A stretch of DNA of 64,000 nucleotides from Prorocentrum cordatum (taxonomy: Eukaryota > Sar > Dinophyceae > Prorocentrales > Prorocentraceae). Both the position numbers and the translations under genes were made by a program. Positions 22,597 through 33,591 of the stretch are shown piece after piece. Each line of letters opens with the position of its first letter. Positions within the stretch are counted from its first letter, which is position 1. The stretch spans positions 593,335-657,334 of the forward strand of contig CAUYUJ010016471.1 of assembly GCA_963575745.1 (NCBI GenBank), written 5' to 3'. The notes under the pieces were generated by a model. It ran no database searches. It was not told the origin of the DNA and saw nothing but the letters and a program-made list of their open reading frames with translations.

Positions 22597-23934
22597 ATGC
22601 ACCTAGTCTCCCTCTTCGACGGATGGGGATTAGCCAGATTGGCCGTCGGGGATATGATCCAACAGCTGGCAGCGAGCCACAGGTTCCAGACATTTGTCTT
22701 CGCGGAGCACTGTAGGGAGGCCGCAGAAGCGGTGACTAGAAGATGGAGCGCCACACCGGACCCAGGCGATGGCGGGCCCCCACACACCCAGCTTGCAGCT
22801 GACGCATGGGGCCTGTTTCGCGAGCGGGGTGACCCTGGCAGCAGAACACTGTTGGAGGCACGCGTAGACTCGTTGGAGCGAGGCAGCACCCTGCTCATCG
22901 TGGCGGGCCCCCTTGTAGCAACCTGTCCGCCACCGGCCAGTTCGGAGGGTGCGACGGCCTGGCAGGGCCCAGTCCTATTGCTTCTTCGCGGTACCCATCG
23001 CCTGGCACTTGGCAAGCAAGCGGCGACCAGATCTGAAGATACGAGTCCTGGTCGAAAACGTAGCCTCCATGCCGACAGCGCACAAGAAGGCCATCTGCGT
23101 TGCCATGGGGGACTTACATTTGAACTGGGCGACAAAGATGAATGCGGCAGACTCTGTCGCCAGCCCAAGAGAGAGACTGCGATTCGGATACTTCCCACCT
23201 CCAGCCGACACCCTCTCCTACCCCAGGCTTCCGAGTCCATGGGAACCCAGATGGGCATTCAGGCCTGGCGGTAGGATACCCATGTGGACGCAGTCGAGGG
23301 CATCACCATGATACCTCCACACGATCCTCCCCAGCAGCTATCAGACTCACCTACTTTGTCTCCTGTGCAACGAGGCTAGTAGACACAGGTGGTTCCTCAG
23401 GAATACCGCTGAGTTAAGAACGGGGTACGCAGCATCATGGTTGAAAACAGGGCCGACGAGCGATTCCATGGTTGTCTTGAAGGACTGACGCTAGTGATGG
23501 CGGGGAGGGAAAGGGAGAGCCCAGCCGCAGAGGCAAAGGTCAAGGCCTGGGGGAAATGGCTAGTCGACGAAGGAAGAGCGCACGGACTAAGGCCACCCAC
23601 CGCCGAAGAAAGAGCGCGGGCAGTAGGGCTTGCCTGCTACGACCGTTCTCTAGGCATACAGGGTAGGCAGCTGTGCGACGCAGTGGGTATCCATTTCGAC
23701 CCGAGGTGTCTGCAACGAAGAATTGTCACTGCCCTGCGCGCTTGGAGTAGAGATGACTACGGACAGGAAATCGGCACGCCGGCCCTATCCAAGGACCAAA
23801 TAGTGCAGGCCTGGGTGGCGGCGAGGACCTTTGCTGGGGCGCAGTGCCCATGGGCAGGAGCAGCCCTTCCGGACGACGTCGCAAGCTGGCTGCAAGAAGT
23901 CGATGGCTTCCTTCCTGGCCCTCCGTTCCCCTAG
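22597..23934 (+). pseudogene. C5 cytosine DNA methyltransferase domain, frameshifted
   Basis: The conserved motifs are present in order but in different frames. Motif I-like 'VSLFDGWGLARLAV' (from 22606) is the AdoMet-binding start. Motif IV 'GPPC' at 22905-22916 carries the catalytic Cys but lies one base out of the motif I frame. Motif VI 'ENV' at 23054-23062 is in the third frame, followed by a motif VIII-like 'SPRERLRFGYFP'. The C-terminal part (23437-23934) contains 'ERARAVGLACYDRSLG' and 'QLCDAVGIHFDP', resembling motifs IX-X. The first two breaks are explained by one missing base each, in the G run near 22905 and the C run near 22968-22970. A third break lies between 23311 and 23437. 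The family methylates cytosine C5 in DNA. As read, no product is possible. Confidence 0.85.
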
Positions 23935-25309
23935 ACTCTGGCGAGGGCCCCAGAACGCTGCGCCAAGCGCTGGGGCCCCCTCCCGGGCACCAGCTGGTGC
24001 CAGGAGCCCGCGCGCGGGCCTGGCAGTTGGCCTGCCACTCTTTCAATTCTGCCTTGGAAGCGCACGCCCGGTTTAGGTTTCGCGGCCCCCGCAGCCTATG
24101 GAACGCGCTGCACAGCAGCCCATGGAACCAGCCCACCTGGCAGACCCTCTGCGGCGACCTAACAGTCGACGATCTCATGCGCGCCCTAGAGGCTGCCCCG
24201 GCGGGTAGCACGCCGAAGCTCGCCTGTTGGAGTGTCAGATACTTTCGGAGCACCACAGCCGCCAAAAACCAAATCTAGCACGCGGTTCTGACACAAATGA
24301 ATTCAAATGGCCGCATAGGCCTGATACAAGAGACGCGCGATGCTGCGGCATGGAAAACGATGCATGGAAACAAGTGCTGCTGCGGCAAGATACAGAGGTC
24401 GGAGCACGATGCTGCGGCATGGAAAACGACGTTCCCCGCTCGCACGCTCGTCCCCTCCCCTGCTTACCAAGGCCTGCTGGAGGCCTGGCTAGTGAAGTTC
24501 GCATCCTGCTTCCGCACGGAATCACACTCCTCGACCAAGAGGACATTGTTCCCGGCTGTGCAATTGCAGCGACGGTGCAGCAGGGCGATTGCAAATTCCG
24601 TGCTGCGTCCATCGACCTGCCCCCGTCACGAAAGGAGGAGACGATCGCTGAAATTGCCGGGGCCGTCGAGCGGTGGGAAAATCTCGACACTCACTGGGGT
24701 GGAGCCGTTAACCTGCAGCTAGATGAGCCGCGGGAGGGGGAAGTAGAGACCGCGACAGCTCGTATACGAGACGTGTTTGGCACCGCGGGAACCGCGGTGG
24801 TGCGCACTGACGGGCCCACCAGAGTGGACAAGGACAACGAGTCTCAAGTAGACATGCTTGCTTGCCCAATACAGCAGCTCTATGCCCACACAGTGCGCAA
24901 GGCGTGGAAATCTTCGCTTTCCGACCACGCCATTCTCTACCCACAACCCGACGGAGCCCGCACGGCGCGCAGAGATTGCATTATGAAAGCTGGCGACCTT
25001 GAGAATCTCCCCACCGCCGCTCTCGCGGACCTCAGGCAGGTCTTCGCGCATCTCGAGCTCACCTTCGGCGTTCCATGCGTCGACCTGACAGGGCTCGCAC
25101 CGCCAATCGACTGGGTCAGACCTGCTACACCAGGCGGCTTCCCGGACATGCACACCGACAACGACGACGGCGAAATCGAGGTCGAGGCCGCGCGCCCGGT
25201 GCCCGACCGGCAAGAACACGACGGCAACACCGAGGATGTCCGGCCACCAATGATTCCAGCCCTGATGCGTTTTGGGAGGCATGCGCTCTCGGCTGCTCTC
25301 CAATATTGA
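23844..25309 (+). pseudogene. LINE AP-type endonuclease (EEP fold) and linker, frameshifted
   Basis: The frame 23844-24278 ends with 'PKLACWSVRYFRS', matching the N-terminal beta strand of LINE endonucleases, with Ser at the usual Asn. After a frame change, 24227-25309 carries 'LLPHGITLL', then 'GGAVNLQLDEP' where GGDFN is expected (Asp to Ala, Phe to Val), then 'DGPTRVDKDNESQVDML' (the TR...S.xD site) and 'SLSDHAILYP' (catalytic SDH). The enzyme normally nicks target DNA to prime reverse transcription. The lost Asp and the frame change predict inactivity. Residues after the SDH site form an acidic linker to the RT. A 69-bp in-frame duplication (24338-24429) encodes the phrase RCCGMEND twice. 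Confidence 0.8.
24338..24429. repeat. 69-bp in-frame partial duplication within the endonuclease
   Basis: The 23-bp string beginning CGATGCTGCGGCATGG is identical at 24338-24360 and 24407-24429. The offset is 69 bp (23 codons), so the reading frame is kept. Confidence 0.85.
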
Positions 25310-25357
25310 TGGGGGAAGTGGAAAAGGAACAGAGCACACAGGACCCCTGGGCTCCTC

Positions 25358-27638
25358 TTGGCGACAGCTTGCCAGAGAGATGGGCCCACTCCGCCTGTTG
25401 GAACCCTTGCAGCGCGGCTGCGCGACAACGGGTGGGACGGGCACGACTTAACTCCATCTGAAGCCGCCGGGTGGCCCCGGAAGTGGGGCGCAGAGGCGGC
25501 CCAGCGAAGAGCCTCCAGGCTGACGCCAGCCCAAGGAGGGCCCGGGGCCGAGCGGGCTCCCCTGGCTGCACACTACAGGACTGGCAGAGAAATTTACAAA
25601 AAGACCCACTCGGTGCTTGGAGTGCGGGACGCGGCTGGAAGTTGGCGAGAGCGACCAGAAGAGGTCGATCAAGTCTCGCGGGAAAGCCGTAGCGAGATCT
25701 GGCGCACAGCGCCCCCCCTCCCGGAGACCGCGACTCGCCTTCTCGACCTCTACTTCCAAAATCACCCTGGCATCAAATTCCAAGACAGGCCTCAACCCCG
25801 TTGGGGCAGAATGTCCTCCCTGGTGCTCGCTCCGATTCGTCGCCTGTCTGCTGGCTCAGGCATGCTACGCAGCAGAGCTGAACCCTGCGCTCATCGAAGC
25901 AGTCGCGGGCCCGTCCATCGATCTATTAGTGTGGATTGGAAAGAAGGCCGCAGTGGAAGTGCCCAACGACATGAGACCCCTGCAACTGCCCTCATGCCCC
26001 AGGAGACCCCATGGCGACGCCCTCGCGGACCTCATTGGCCCCGCAGATGAGCCCCTCCTCAGCCCAAACCAGGCTGCCAAGAAAGGTGGACAGTGTGGAC
26101 CCAACATCGCGAGAGTTACTGCGCACCTAGGGAAGGAGACGCGGCCCATTGAAGGACCTGGGCCCGCATGGCAGGCACTACTCGGCAGGCGCGCGGCCGC
26201 GGTGGAGCAACGCGTCGACATGACGGCCGCGCGCGCAGGGGATGCCCCTGGCACTGCGGTAATCTTTTATGACCAAAACTTAGCCTTCGAGAGGATCTCA
26301 CAACAGTGGATGTGGTAGCTGCTCGAGAGATGGAAGTTACCTGCGTGGTTGCTTCACGCGCTGGACCCCCTCATGGGAGGGCGGAGAGTGCAGACCTTCA
26401 AAGGGGAATGCAAGGGACCCGCACGGTGCCTACTCCGGTCCATCGGGATGGGCGGCGCTGCCTCCCCGCTCTTGTGGTGCATGGGGTATGACCCGCTTAT
26501 ATCCGCCCTGGCCGGCGTAAGAGCCGACGACGACCCCGCATGCGTGGATGACCTGGCTGCGCTGCTCAGCTCCACGAACCAGGCACTACGCGCAGCCACT
26601 GCGCTCCCCTGGGCGGCGCGCGCGGCCTGCCTCTTGGTTGAGGCGCACCGGTGCCGGGGCAGCCGCACTCAGGATTCAGCCGCGCTTAGAGCGGGGCTCG
26701 CTGACGCCCCGGTGGACTTCGGAGCTGAAGGGGAGGACGTCATAATCACCGGGCTTCCCAGCGAAATCATCTTAGCGCTACTGAACGGGGTGGTCGTGCA
26801 ACCGGTCGTCGAGGCCTGCTGGCCCCTGAGGCGCCCCTGCAGTTGCACCTTCAAAACAGCCTTGGTTCCCGCCTGCCGACACGAGTGGTGGCGCACGCTC
26901 ATGGACTGCACCCCCTTCGGTGGATCCTCGGTCCGCGACCAGTGGCCCTACCTCGGGGCGGTGGTGGTCTCCCGAGCAGCTGAAAGAGAGCAGGCCCCGG
27001 CCGCAGGTCAGCTCACCAAGGCGCAAGCCGACGCCCTCGTCGTGGGGACTTGGAGGAGGCATATCCCCAAGATGAGAGACCGCGCCATGGCCCTCCACCT
27101 GCTGGACTGTCCCCTGCCAGGACCGCGGCAGCTTGGAACTCGTATCTCGTCTCTTTGGTTCCATGCGCGGCCCATTGCACTGTCCCGGACGTGGTGCAAG
27201 AGCGCGCCTTGCGCGCCCAGCTCAGGGTCGCTTTCGGACTTGCCTCGGCGTCATGGATACCAGACAGCGTCCTCACGGGCGTGGGTATCCGCTATCAGGT
27301 CCCTGGAGCACCGAGGTGCCCAGCGGCTGCTGCCCGGGCTGTCGCCGCCAGAGCACATGCAATGGGCGACTCCTGGGGCCCCGATACCGCCCAGAAGCGG
27401 GCCAGAATCCGTTGGAACAAGCTCAACAAGTGGGCTAGCAACGCATCGACACAGCTGGAGGTCACCCAAGGTCATCCCCGAGCGCAAGGCCGCGCAGCTG
27501 CTGATCCGGGCACAGGAGCACCCAGCCCTGGTCCAGGGTAAACACTTCGGGAGAGTGGTCTACGTCGCCGCATGGGCACAGATGCACGGGTACGTCGTTA
27601 ACAAATGGTTCAGGGAGACCAGCCAAGGAAGAATATGA
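25358..27638 (+). pseudogene. Non-LTR reverse transcriptase with one in-frame TAG
   Basis: From 25617 the frame runs to TGA 27636-27638 with a single stop, TAG 26316-26318, and coding sense continues on both sides of it ('ISQQWMW', then 'LLERWKLPAW'). Palm motifs: 'MRPLQLPSCPRR' and 'GGQCGPNIARV' (fingers/motif 0-2), 'FYDQNLAFERIS' with the first catalytic Asp at 26271-26273, 'GIGMGGAASPLL'-type motif B (SIGMGGAASPLL here), and 'ACVDDLAAL' at 26538-26564. That last is the Y-x-D-D site with Cys for Tyr; both Asp are kept. The thumb region follows to about 27,500. The N-terminal part (25358-25950) lies partly in another frame. It would copy the element RNA at the nicked target. Confidence 0.85.
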
Positions 27639-28443
27639 CACCCCTCCGACGGTGCTGAATGGGCCTTGTTGCGGTGCTGCCAGTCATTCACTGAGGCGCA
27701 TCATGTCCTACGAAACCTCAGCAACGGGCTGCCTGGGTCGGCCAGACGGCGCGGCGTGGCGAATCGGCTGCCGCACAGATGTGCCTGCGGTGCACCCGCA
27801 AAGCACGTCTGGCTCACAGCCGGGCAGAATGACGAAGGCGAAGCCTGGTGCCAGAGATGCTTGGGCCCAGGCACCCACAACTCAGCCTTCTGGCACCTCC
27901 TCGATCCCCATCGACCTCCCCGCTGCCCTACGAGGCAGAGCAGAGGCCTACGGACAGCATCTCAGAGCGGTGCGAGCCCCCTCCCGGCCAGGCCTCTATG
28001 GCAGATGCCCTCTATGCGGCCCAGGTGAGGCCTCGACCGAGCATGTTTGGCACTGGTGCCCCGCCGCCGCCCTGGCTTGGGACGCCGCTAAAACTCCAGA
28101 GCATCCCGAAAGCCTGGCAACCGCCATCACCACCAGCGGTGAGCATCATACCCTCCTGCGCAAGATGATACACCAAATCTCCTTCAGGTACTGTGTCAAT
28201 CTTGACTGCGCGCCCCTGGGAGCAGAGGACGCGGCACGACTCATCCTACAAGGAATAGCTGTCCCTGACTCCCACCAGCAGGGCGACAGCGAGAATAGCG
28301 ACGGCGAGGAGGACAGGGCGCCGAGGCTGCCCGCACCTGACGAATCTGCGGTATGGCCCCCCCTACTCGACGTCTGCCACATCTGTCATCCCGTGCCACT
28401 GCGAGACAAGATGCTGTGCGGGGCGGCCAGGCCTCCGCAATAG
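27639..28443 (+). pseudogene. Cys/His-rich tail after the RT, frameshifted
   Basis: Two candidate zinc sites lie in adjacent frames. 'HRCACG...AWCQRCLGPGTHNSAFWH' is in frame 27666-28028, and 'YGRCPLCGPGEASTEHVWHWCP' in frame 27652-28443. The second (C-x2-C ... H ... C) matches the zinc-binding segment often found after LINE reverse transcriptases. A frame change near 27,900 joins them. An acidic stretch (SENSDGEEDRAP) precedes the RNase H. Frame 27652 ends at TAG 28441-28443, inside the RNase H frame. Confidence 0.6.
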
Positions 28444-28949
28444 TTGCGTCCCCCTGTAGTGACAGCGCGCAGACGGCCGAGGTGGCGGGCTGCCGAGTCG
28501 GCCTGGCCCTTCTGGCCCACTTGGGGGGACCTCTGCGGGCGGCCAGGATCGTCGGAGACAACCTGGCGGCCATTAGATACGGTGCGGGCACGGCCAGGTA
28601 CAGCAGGCTCTACCTGGCACAGCAAATGGAGAGCGCCCTCAGTCAAGCTGAGGACAGAGGGTGGGTCCTCTCCTGGCAAGCGGTCCGGCGCCGCCTCAAC
28701 AAAGCTGCAGATCGGCTCGCCACGTTGGGTGTGTTCTGGGCCGACATGCTGCGAAGCGCCGGCGAAGCTGCCGCGCGTGCGCACGTGGCGCGGGCCGGCT
28801 CCCCCACCGCTCTCCCTGCGCACTTTCCGTGCGAGGAAGGCATGGAGGTCGACCTGTGCGACCCCGCCAGCTGTGCGCGGGCGGCCTCCCTGCTGCCTCC
28901 TCCCCCTCGTTCCCCTAGGGGTGATCGATCGGTTCGCCTTGGCGGCTAA
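28353..28949 (+). CDS. LINE RNase H domain
   Basis: An open frame of 198 codons ending TAA 28947-28949. 'QTAEVAGCRVGLALLAHL' supplies the Glu of the RNase H active site. 'IVGDNLAAIRYGAGTAR' supplies an Asp (28557-28559). 'VRRRLNKAADRLATLG' supplies the C-terminal Asn/Asp block. A first-strand Asp lies, if present, in the preceding decayed sequence. It would remove RNA from the RNA-DNA hybrid after target-primed synthesis. The pattern GDN...VRY...VRR.xN.xAD is what I associate with dinoflagellate LINEs. A basic/Pro-rich tail follows, then the hairpin repeats. Confidence 0.8.
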   Translation: MAPPTRRLPHLSSRATARQDAVRGGQASAIVASPCSDSAQTAEVAGCRVGLALLAHLGGPLRAARIVGDNLAAIRYGAGTARYSRLYLAQQMESALSQAEDRGWVLSWQAVRRRLNKAADRLATLGVFWADMLRSAGEAAARAHVARAGSPTALPAHFPCEEGMEVDLCDPASCARAASLLPPPPRSPRGDRSVRLGG

Positions 28950-28960
28950 GGTCTCTCCAC

Positions 28961-29020
28961 GGCAGCCATCAGCTGCACCCTGGCAATTTCAGCTCCGGCA
29001 GCCATCAGCGGCACCCTGGC
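28961..29020. repeat. Two copies of the CATCAG hairpin repeat at the LINE 3' end
   Basis: GGCAGCCATCAGCTGCACCCTGGC (28961-28984) and GGCAGCCATCAGCGGCACCCTGGC (28997-29020), 36 bp apart, differ at one position. They match the CGGCCATCAGCCG...CCCTGGC units arrayed at 34.5-36.4 kb. Confidence 0.85.
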
Positions 29021-29027
29021 TTCAAAT

Positions 29028-29763
29028 GGCGATGGGCAACCGTGGCCCGTTGGCGCGATGGCCTGCTTGTGAGGCGTGCAGGCCTGAGGGCCCCCTGGCG
29101 ATCAATGGTCAGCCCCCTTTCCTGGCGCGGCAGTGCCCCTGGCTTCGACGGGCCTTTTTCAACCAAGAATGGTGCTGGTGGCGCGAGCTATGTCAACAGC
29201 ATTGCGACGGGAAGGAGCATCTACTGGGGGAGACTCACCATTGGCAGAGCGACAGGCATCGGAGGAACGGATGGCCCGACCACAGGCACTACACTGCTCC
29301 AGGCAACCACTGGAGCCTGACACATGGCTCCGATTGGGACTCTAAGCACCAGCGCAGAATCCAAATACTGGATTGGCAAGGACGGATGCCACCAGCACCT
29401 TTCACTACCAACGGGCGAGTCGCCCTCCTTGGCTGGTTCTTCCCGGAAGCCTGGGACTGGGTCGTGGCCGCGTTCCCTTGCAAGGATGACGCCTTCGACT
29501 ACGTCAGCCCTCCAGGCACTGTCCAATCCAGAGAGATCCGCCCCCCCCAGCACACTCGGCCTGGGACATGGGCCCAGGGTAGAGCCGGCAGCGTTGGTCC
29601 TGGCGACGACGGTCTGGAGCATCTAGACGCTGGCATCCTGGCCAAGACAGCTACCCCCCCACCATGGAGGGTCGCCAGCTCTCCGAGCGACAGCTCTGGT
29701 GCGGGACCCTGTGGCATGGCAGCAAACAGAAACGCCCGCGCGGCAATCCAGCTCGGACGATGA
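29028..29763 (+). CDS. Trp/His-rich frame before the SF1 helicase, unrecognised
   Basis: This is the last part of a long open frame (28444-29763). Its beginning is out of phase with the RNase H and meaningless; this part reads as plausible protein, with 'WPACEACRPEGPLAING', 'RRAFFNQEWCWWRELCQQ' and 'RVALLGWFFPEAWDWVVAA'. It is Trp- and His-rich and then becomes Pro/Ser-rich. It may be the N-terminus or first exon of the helicase gene, or a separate remnant. No family was recognised. Confidence 0.35.
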
Positions 29764-32520
29764 GGCAGCACCGGCAGCAGGCGCATTGCGGAAAGTTCTC
29801 GAGTCTGCCGCCATGGCTGCTGCGATTGAGATCCGTCAGCTTTACTCCATCCCCAGCTGCCTCGGCAGCGCCCGCATGCACGCTACGGTTCCTTTGGGGA
29901 CCATCCCTGGCGCAGTGATTATCCCTCCGCATTGGCCCTACGAGCTTCGCGAAAGGGGCCGTTCGCTCGAAAGGCTAGCATGGACGAAAAGCATGGCCGC
30001 AACAGAGACAGTATGGGATGGCACCACCAAGGCCCGGACTGACCTTCAGAGACGGCACAGCTGCGCCCTCGACGTGGCAGTCACTCTAGTGGACCACGAC
30101 GCGGACTGGGATCAGCTCGACCGATTTCGGATTCGAAAGTCGCTCACGCCAGACACAGGGAAGGTTCTGCTCCTCTTGCAATGGAGCTCGAGCTACAAGA
30201 TCCTGCTCAAGGGACAGGATGCTGGACAAGACGCATGGGTCCTCCGCATCTCCCTCACCAGCCCCTCTGTTGACAAGATCGCAGCGGTGAAGCTGTGGTG
30301 GCCGCCGGACCTCGGCGGTCCGGTTCCCCCAGCGGACTGTGACGCGCTCGGGCTCGCACCTGGCTCCAAGTACCCAGCCCACGAGTGCATCGTCGAGTAT
30401 GATGCTGCCGGGTTTGGCCCCTTCCACGCAGACACCGCAATCCGCAGACCAGCCTGCGAAGGTGACCCCTGGTACAGAGTGGGCAGGGCCCCCTTCCGAG
30501 ATTCAGTACTGGAGAATGGTAACGGCGCTGACCGAGATCTACGTGCTGAAGCAAGAGCCAGAGGATCTTTTTGGCACCCCGCTGCCTGCCATCACGTACC
30601 TGCCCACCTTCCGGACAGCGGCCAGAGGGGACAAGGCAGCCGCGAATGGCGCAGTCAACGCGGCAAACTGCGGGCACCACCTCCGGGCGCGAGCCGCAGC
30701 GACCCTGGAGATGCCCGTGCCGTCCGCGGACCTGGCCTCGCCTGCAGCCCTAGGTGCAGCTTCGGCGCAGCCCGCCATGAACCTCGGTGCTCTTTCCTCC
30801 TCAGACAAAGTGGTGGAGGGAGCCACAGGGCAAGTGTTTCAGCGAGGAAGAGCTCTGCCATCCACGGCGACGTTGAACGGAGGCGCAGCGAGGCACCGGC
30901 TCAACGACGAGGACGCCAAATCGCTCCTGGCAACCATCAGCCACCACGTAACCGTCGTGCATGGCCCCCCTGCCACTGGGAAAACCATCTTCTCAGTCGC
31001 CACGATGGACACATGGGCAGGCACGCTGTTCTCTGGGCAGGCAGCGGCTCTTGCCGCAGGCTCCAACACAGCAGCTGATTAGCCCGCCCTGGCGCTCCTG
31101 GCCGCACGCGAAGTCGGCAAACTTGACCCCGACGCCGGGTTCCCCGACCTGTGCGCCCGCCTGGCCAAAGACATCAAGGTCGCGAGAGAGTCGTCTGGGC
31201 TCACACCCGGCGGGCACTACCAGAAGGCCACGGGCGTGTTCCCGTTCGAGGATGGTATTCCGTTCAAGGACTCCCCCCCTTTCCGCAACAACTTATTCAA
31301 GAAGGCCAAGACGATAATCGCCACGCACGAGTCAGCTGAGGCTCTGAAGAATGCAGCCACGGTCGCCCTGCTCATTATCGACGAGGCGGGCCAGGCACAC
31401 GAGCTCATGGCCACGATGTCGCTCGACAGCGTAATCCGCTCAGGGGGGCACCTGGTACTGGTAGGTGACCCCGCGCAGCTCCCGCCAACAGTCATTTCTA
31501 GGGTGGCAGCGGACCGAGGTCTGTGTCTGTCCATTGTTGATCGACTATACCACGCCCTGAAGGACCACGAGACGGCAGTCCTGCAGCTAAGTGTGTGCTA
31601 CCGCATGAATCCCCAGATTCTGGCGTGGCCCAACTTGGTCTTCTATAGCGGTATCATGAAGTCCGGGCTAGACGATCCGCTCGCCCAAAGACCAGTAGTC
31701 CCCGGACTCCCCTGGCGCCTCATCCTGCCATGGGACGAGAAGGAGCAGGCGAGGTTGGCCAGGACTACGCGCGCAGGCAGCGATGACTTCCGCAAGGCAC
31801 TGCAGAATTTGGACCCTGGCAGGCCCCCCCCCCCACACACACACGGAACGACACCGGTTTCTCCTGGTGGACAACCCGCCCCTGGAGGTGACCTCCAAGA
31901 CACATGCCGGATACGCCAACCTCTGGGAAGCAGCGCAGGCGGTGGGCATCATCTACGCCCTGAGACCAGCCACGAAGGAAGGCGTCACAGTTCGGGTGGT
32001 CATCGGCTACCAACTCCAGTGCGCCATCCTGGAAAACGAGTGGCCTCAGAGCTCCACAAGCATCTCGGCACCCTTCGCCAATCCAAGGAGGGAAAGGCCG
32101 AGGGTGGCATGGGGTAAGACATGAGCGCGGCCGATGCATCCAGGCGCCCAGTGGACCAGAGCGGCTACGCGAGTGTGTTGACCAGCCCGACACTTGGGAC
32201 ACCGGGGTCTCCTTCCAATCCCCTGGCCTACGGCAAATCGCGTCTGAGCACCTGGCAAGTGGTAAGCTCGTCCTCTCCACCATTGACTCCAGCCAAGGTG
32301 GTGAAGCCGATGTCGTTGTCTTCCTAACGACCAGGTCCAACGGGCGACGCGATTGGGGCTTCATGGACAACGCCAACCGAGTGAACGTTGCTATCGCCAG
32401 GGCGACGCGGAGCGTCGTGGTCATCGGTGACGGGAGGATGTTCGCAATTGCCTCCTGGTCCAGATTGCGTGAGCTCCTAGAGCATGGACGCCTCGCGAAG
32501 CTGTGGGTACGTTTCAAGCA
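29699..32520 (+). pseudogene. UPF1/DNA2-like superfamily 1 helicase, broken
   Basis: The N-terminal part (29699 to about 30430) has a beta-rich segment ('VTLVDHDADWDQLDRFRIRK', 'GKVLLLLQWSSSYKILLKG') like the accessory region before UPF1-type cores. After a frame change, the frame from 30339 holds Walker A 'GPPATGKT' (30963-30986). An in-frame TAG lies at 31080-31082. Beyond it are Walker B 'LIIDEAGQA' (31380-31391), motif III 'GDPAQLPPT' (31464-31490) and 'YRMNPQILAWPNLVFYSG'. A slip at the C run 31824-31834 moves 'VVIGYQLQ' to another frame. 'TIDSSQGGEADVVVFLT' and 'NRVNVAIARAT' (motifs V-VI) follow to about 32,410. Such helicases act on RNA or DNA 5' to 3'. The gene follows the LINE on the same strand; whether it is cargo or a host gene is open. 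Confidence 0.8.
31824..31844. repeat. C-run plus (CA)n microsatellite, copy 1
   Basis: C11 followed by ACACACACAC inside the helicase coding region, coincident with a frame break. The same composite occurs at 33039-33063. Confidence 0.85.
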
Positions 32521-33591
32521 GCCAAACCAGGGCGGGCGGCGCAAGGAGCTAGTGATCGACCCGGGCTTCGATCCCATCGCCGGCCTGGCCACCTGGGCCA
32601 CCGCGCCACCCACCTTCGTTTCCCACTTGGGCGACGATGTACTTAAGAGAATTGGCAGCGCCATGGACAAAGCTCGGGCCTCTATGGAAAAGAACTTTGC
32701 AGAGAAGATCGCCGCGCCGCTAGATCCTTCCTTCAGCTGGGAAGACCTGGGTGATTCCATGCAGAGGAGCCTGCAGAAGCTGATCGAGGACCCCGCTCTG
32801 GGAGTAGTTCTCTATACAGCTTCTGGTCTCCACCCTCGCCAGTTCTCCATCGCTGACACCCCGCGCGAGCCAGGCATGTTCGACCGTAAGGCCTGGAGCC
32901 GCCTGGGGTTCTGCTACGACGTGGACCTCGGGATAGACGCTAGCAAACTCGTCTACAACATGTTTTGGGCAACGTTGGTGCGGGTACTCGGCCTCGTTGC
33001 GCCCTGGGGAGATAAAAGCTTGGCCGCAACTGCAGAGACCCCCCCCCCCCCCCCACACACACCACCACGCCCAAGGTGCAAGGGCGCAGCCGCAGACCTA
33101 TGGACAATAAGCGTTGCACTCCATCTGAGATTTTGCACCAGTTCCCAAAAGCCTGGAGTGCGACCACGGAGGGATGCAGACGGCACCGCGAGCACCCTGG
33201 CATGGAGAACCTGGCGCATTTACTACAAGCAGCCAGCGGCCGCTCCCCGCTGCGACAAGGACTCCTCAGCAGCGAAGGCATTCCAATGGACCTCCCATCC
33301 CTCCGGGTGCTCCTGGTGATGATGATGATCCTGCCCCGCGAGCCCCGCACCGCGGTTTGGCCCTTTCCGTGCCCCGAGCCCACTGGAGACTTAGTGGAAG
33401 CTACCATGGGCATCTGCGTCCCCTGGCAGAATGTCCACCGGGAATACAGGGCTGCCTTTGCCGCAGCATGGGGTCTGTCGCTCGACGCCCTGACCGCGCT
33501 GCATGGTAAGTTCGAGGAGGACTTGGGCGCCCATCTCGAAGGTCTTGGAGCGGGGCGCGGCCAGCGAAAGCGGCGAAAACGACAGGCCTAG
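32521..33591 (+). CDS. C-terminal region of the SF1 helicase, unrecognised domain
   Basis: The frame 32363-33319 continues from motif VI through 'GDDVLKRIGSAMDKARASME', 'MQRSLQKLIEDPALGVVLY' and 'LGFCYDVDLGIDASKLVYNM'. At the C16 run (33039-33054) the meaningful frame shifts to 33076-33591. That frame ends with 'VPWQNVHREYRAAFAAAWGL' and a basic tail (RGQRKRRKRQA) that could act as a nuclear-localisation signal. No domain family was recognised. Confidence 0.4.
33039..33063. repeat. C-run plus (CA)n microsatellite, copy 2
   Basis: C16 followed by ACACACACC, at the frame break between the two C-terminal helicase frames. Confidence 0.85.

Larger units (their letters stand above)
15240..29020 (+). 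mobile_element. Very large LINE-type retroelement with a DNA methyltransferase
   Basis: A plus-strand series: unrecognised N-terminal region, RING-H2-like finger, 897-aa ORF, basic/Pro-rich ORF, C5 cytosine methyltransferase, AP-type endonuclease, non-LTR reverse transcriptase, Cys/His tail and RNase H. Endonuclease-RT-RNase H order is typical of LINEs. Retrotransposons carrying C5 methyltransferases have been reported in Symbiodinium (de Mendoza et al. 2018), which fits a dinoflagellate source. The end is set at two copies of a CATCAG hairpin repeat (28961-29020) after RNase H; the 5' end is a guess. Single-base frame breaks and one in-frame TAG make it inactive as read. That the RING and 897-aa ORFs belong to the same unit is inferred from strand, spacing and composition. 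Confidence 0.65.
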
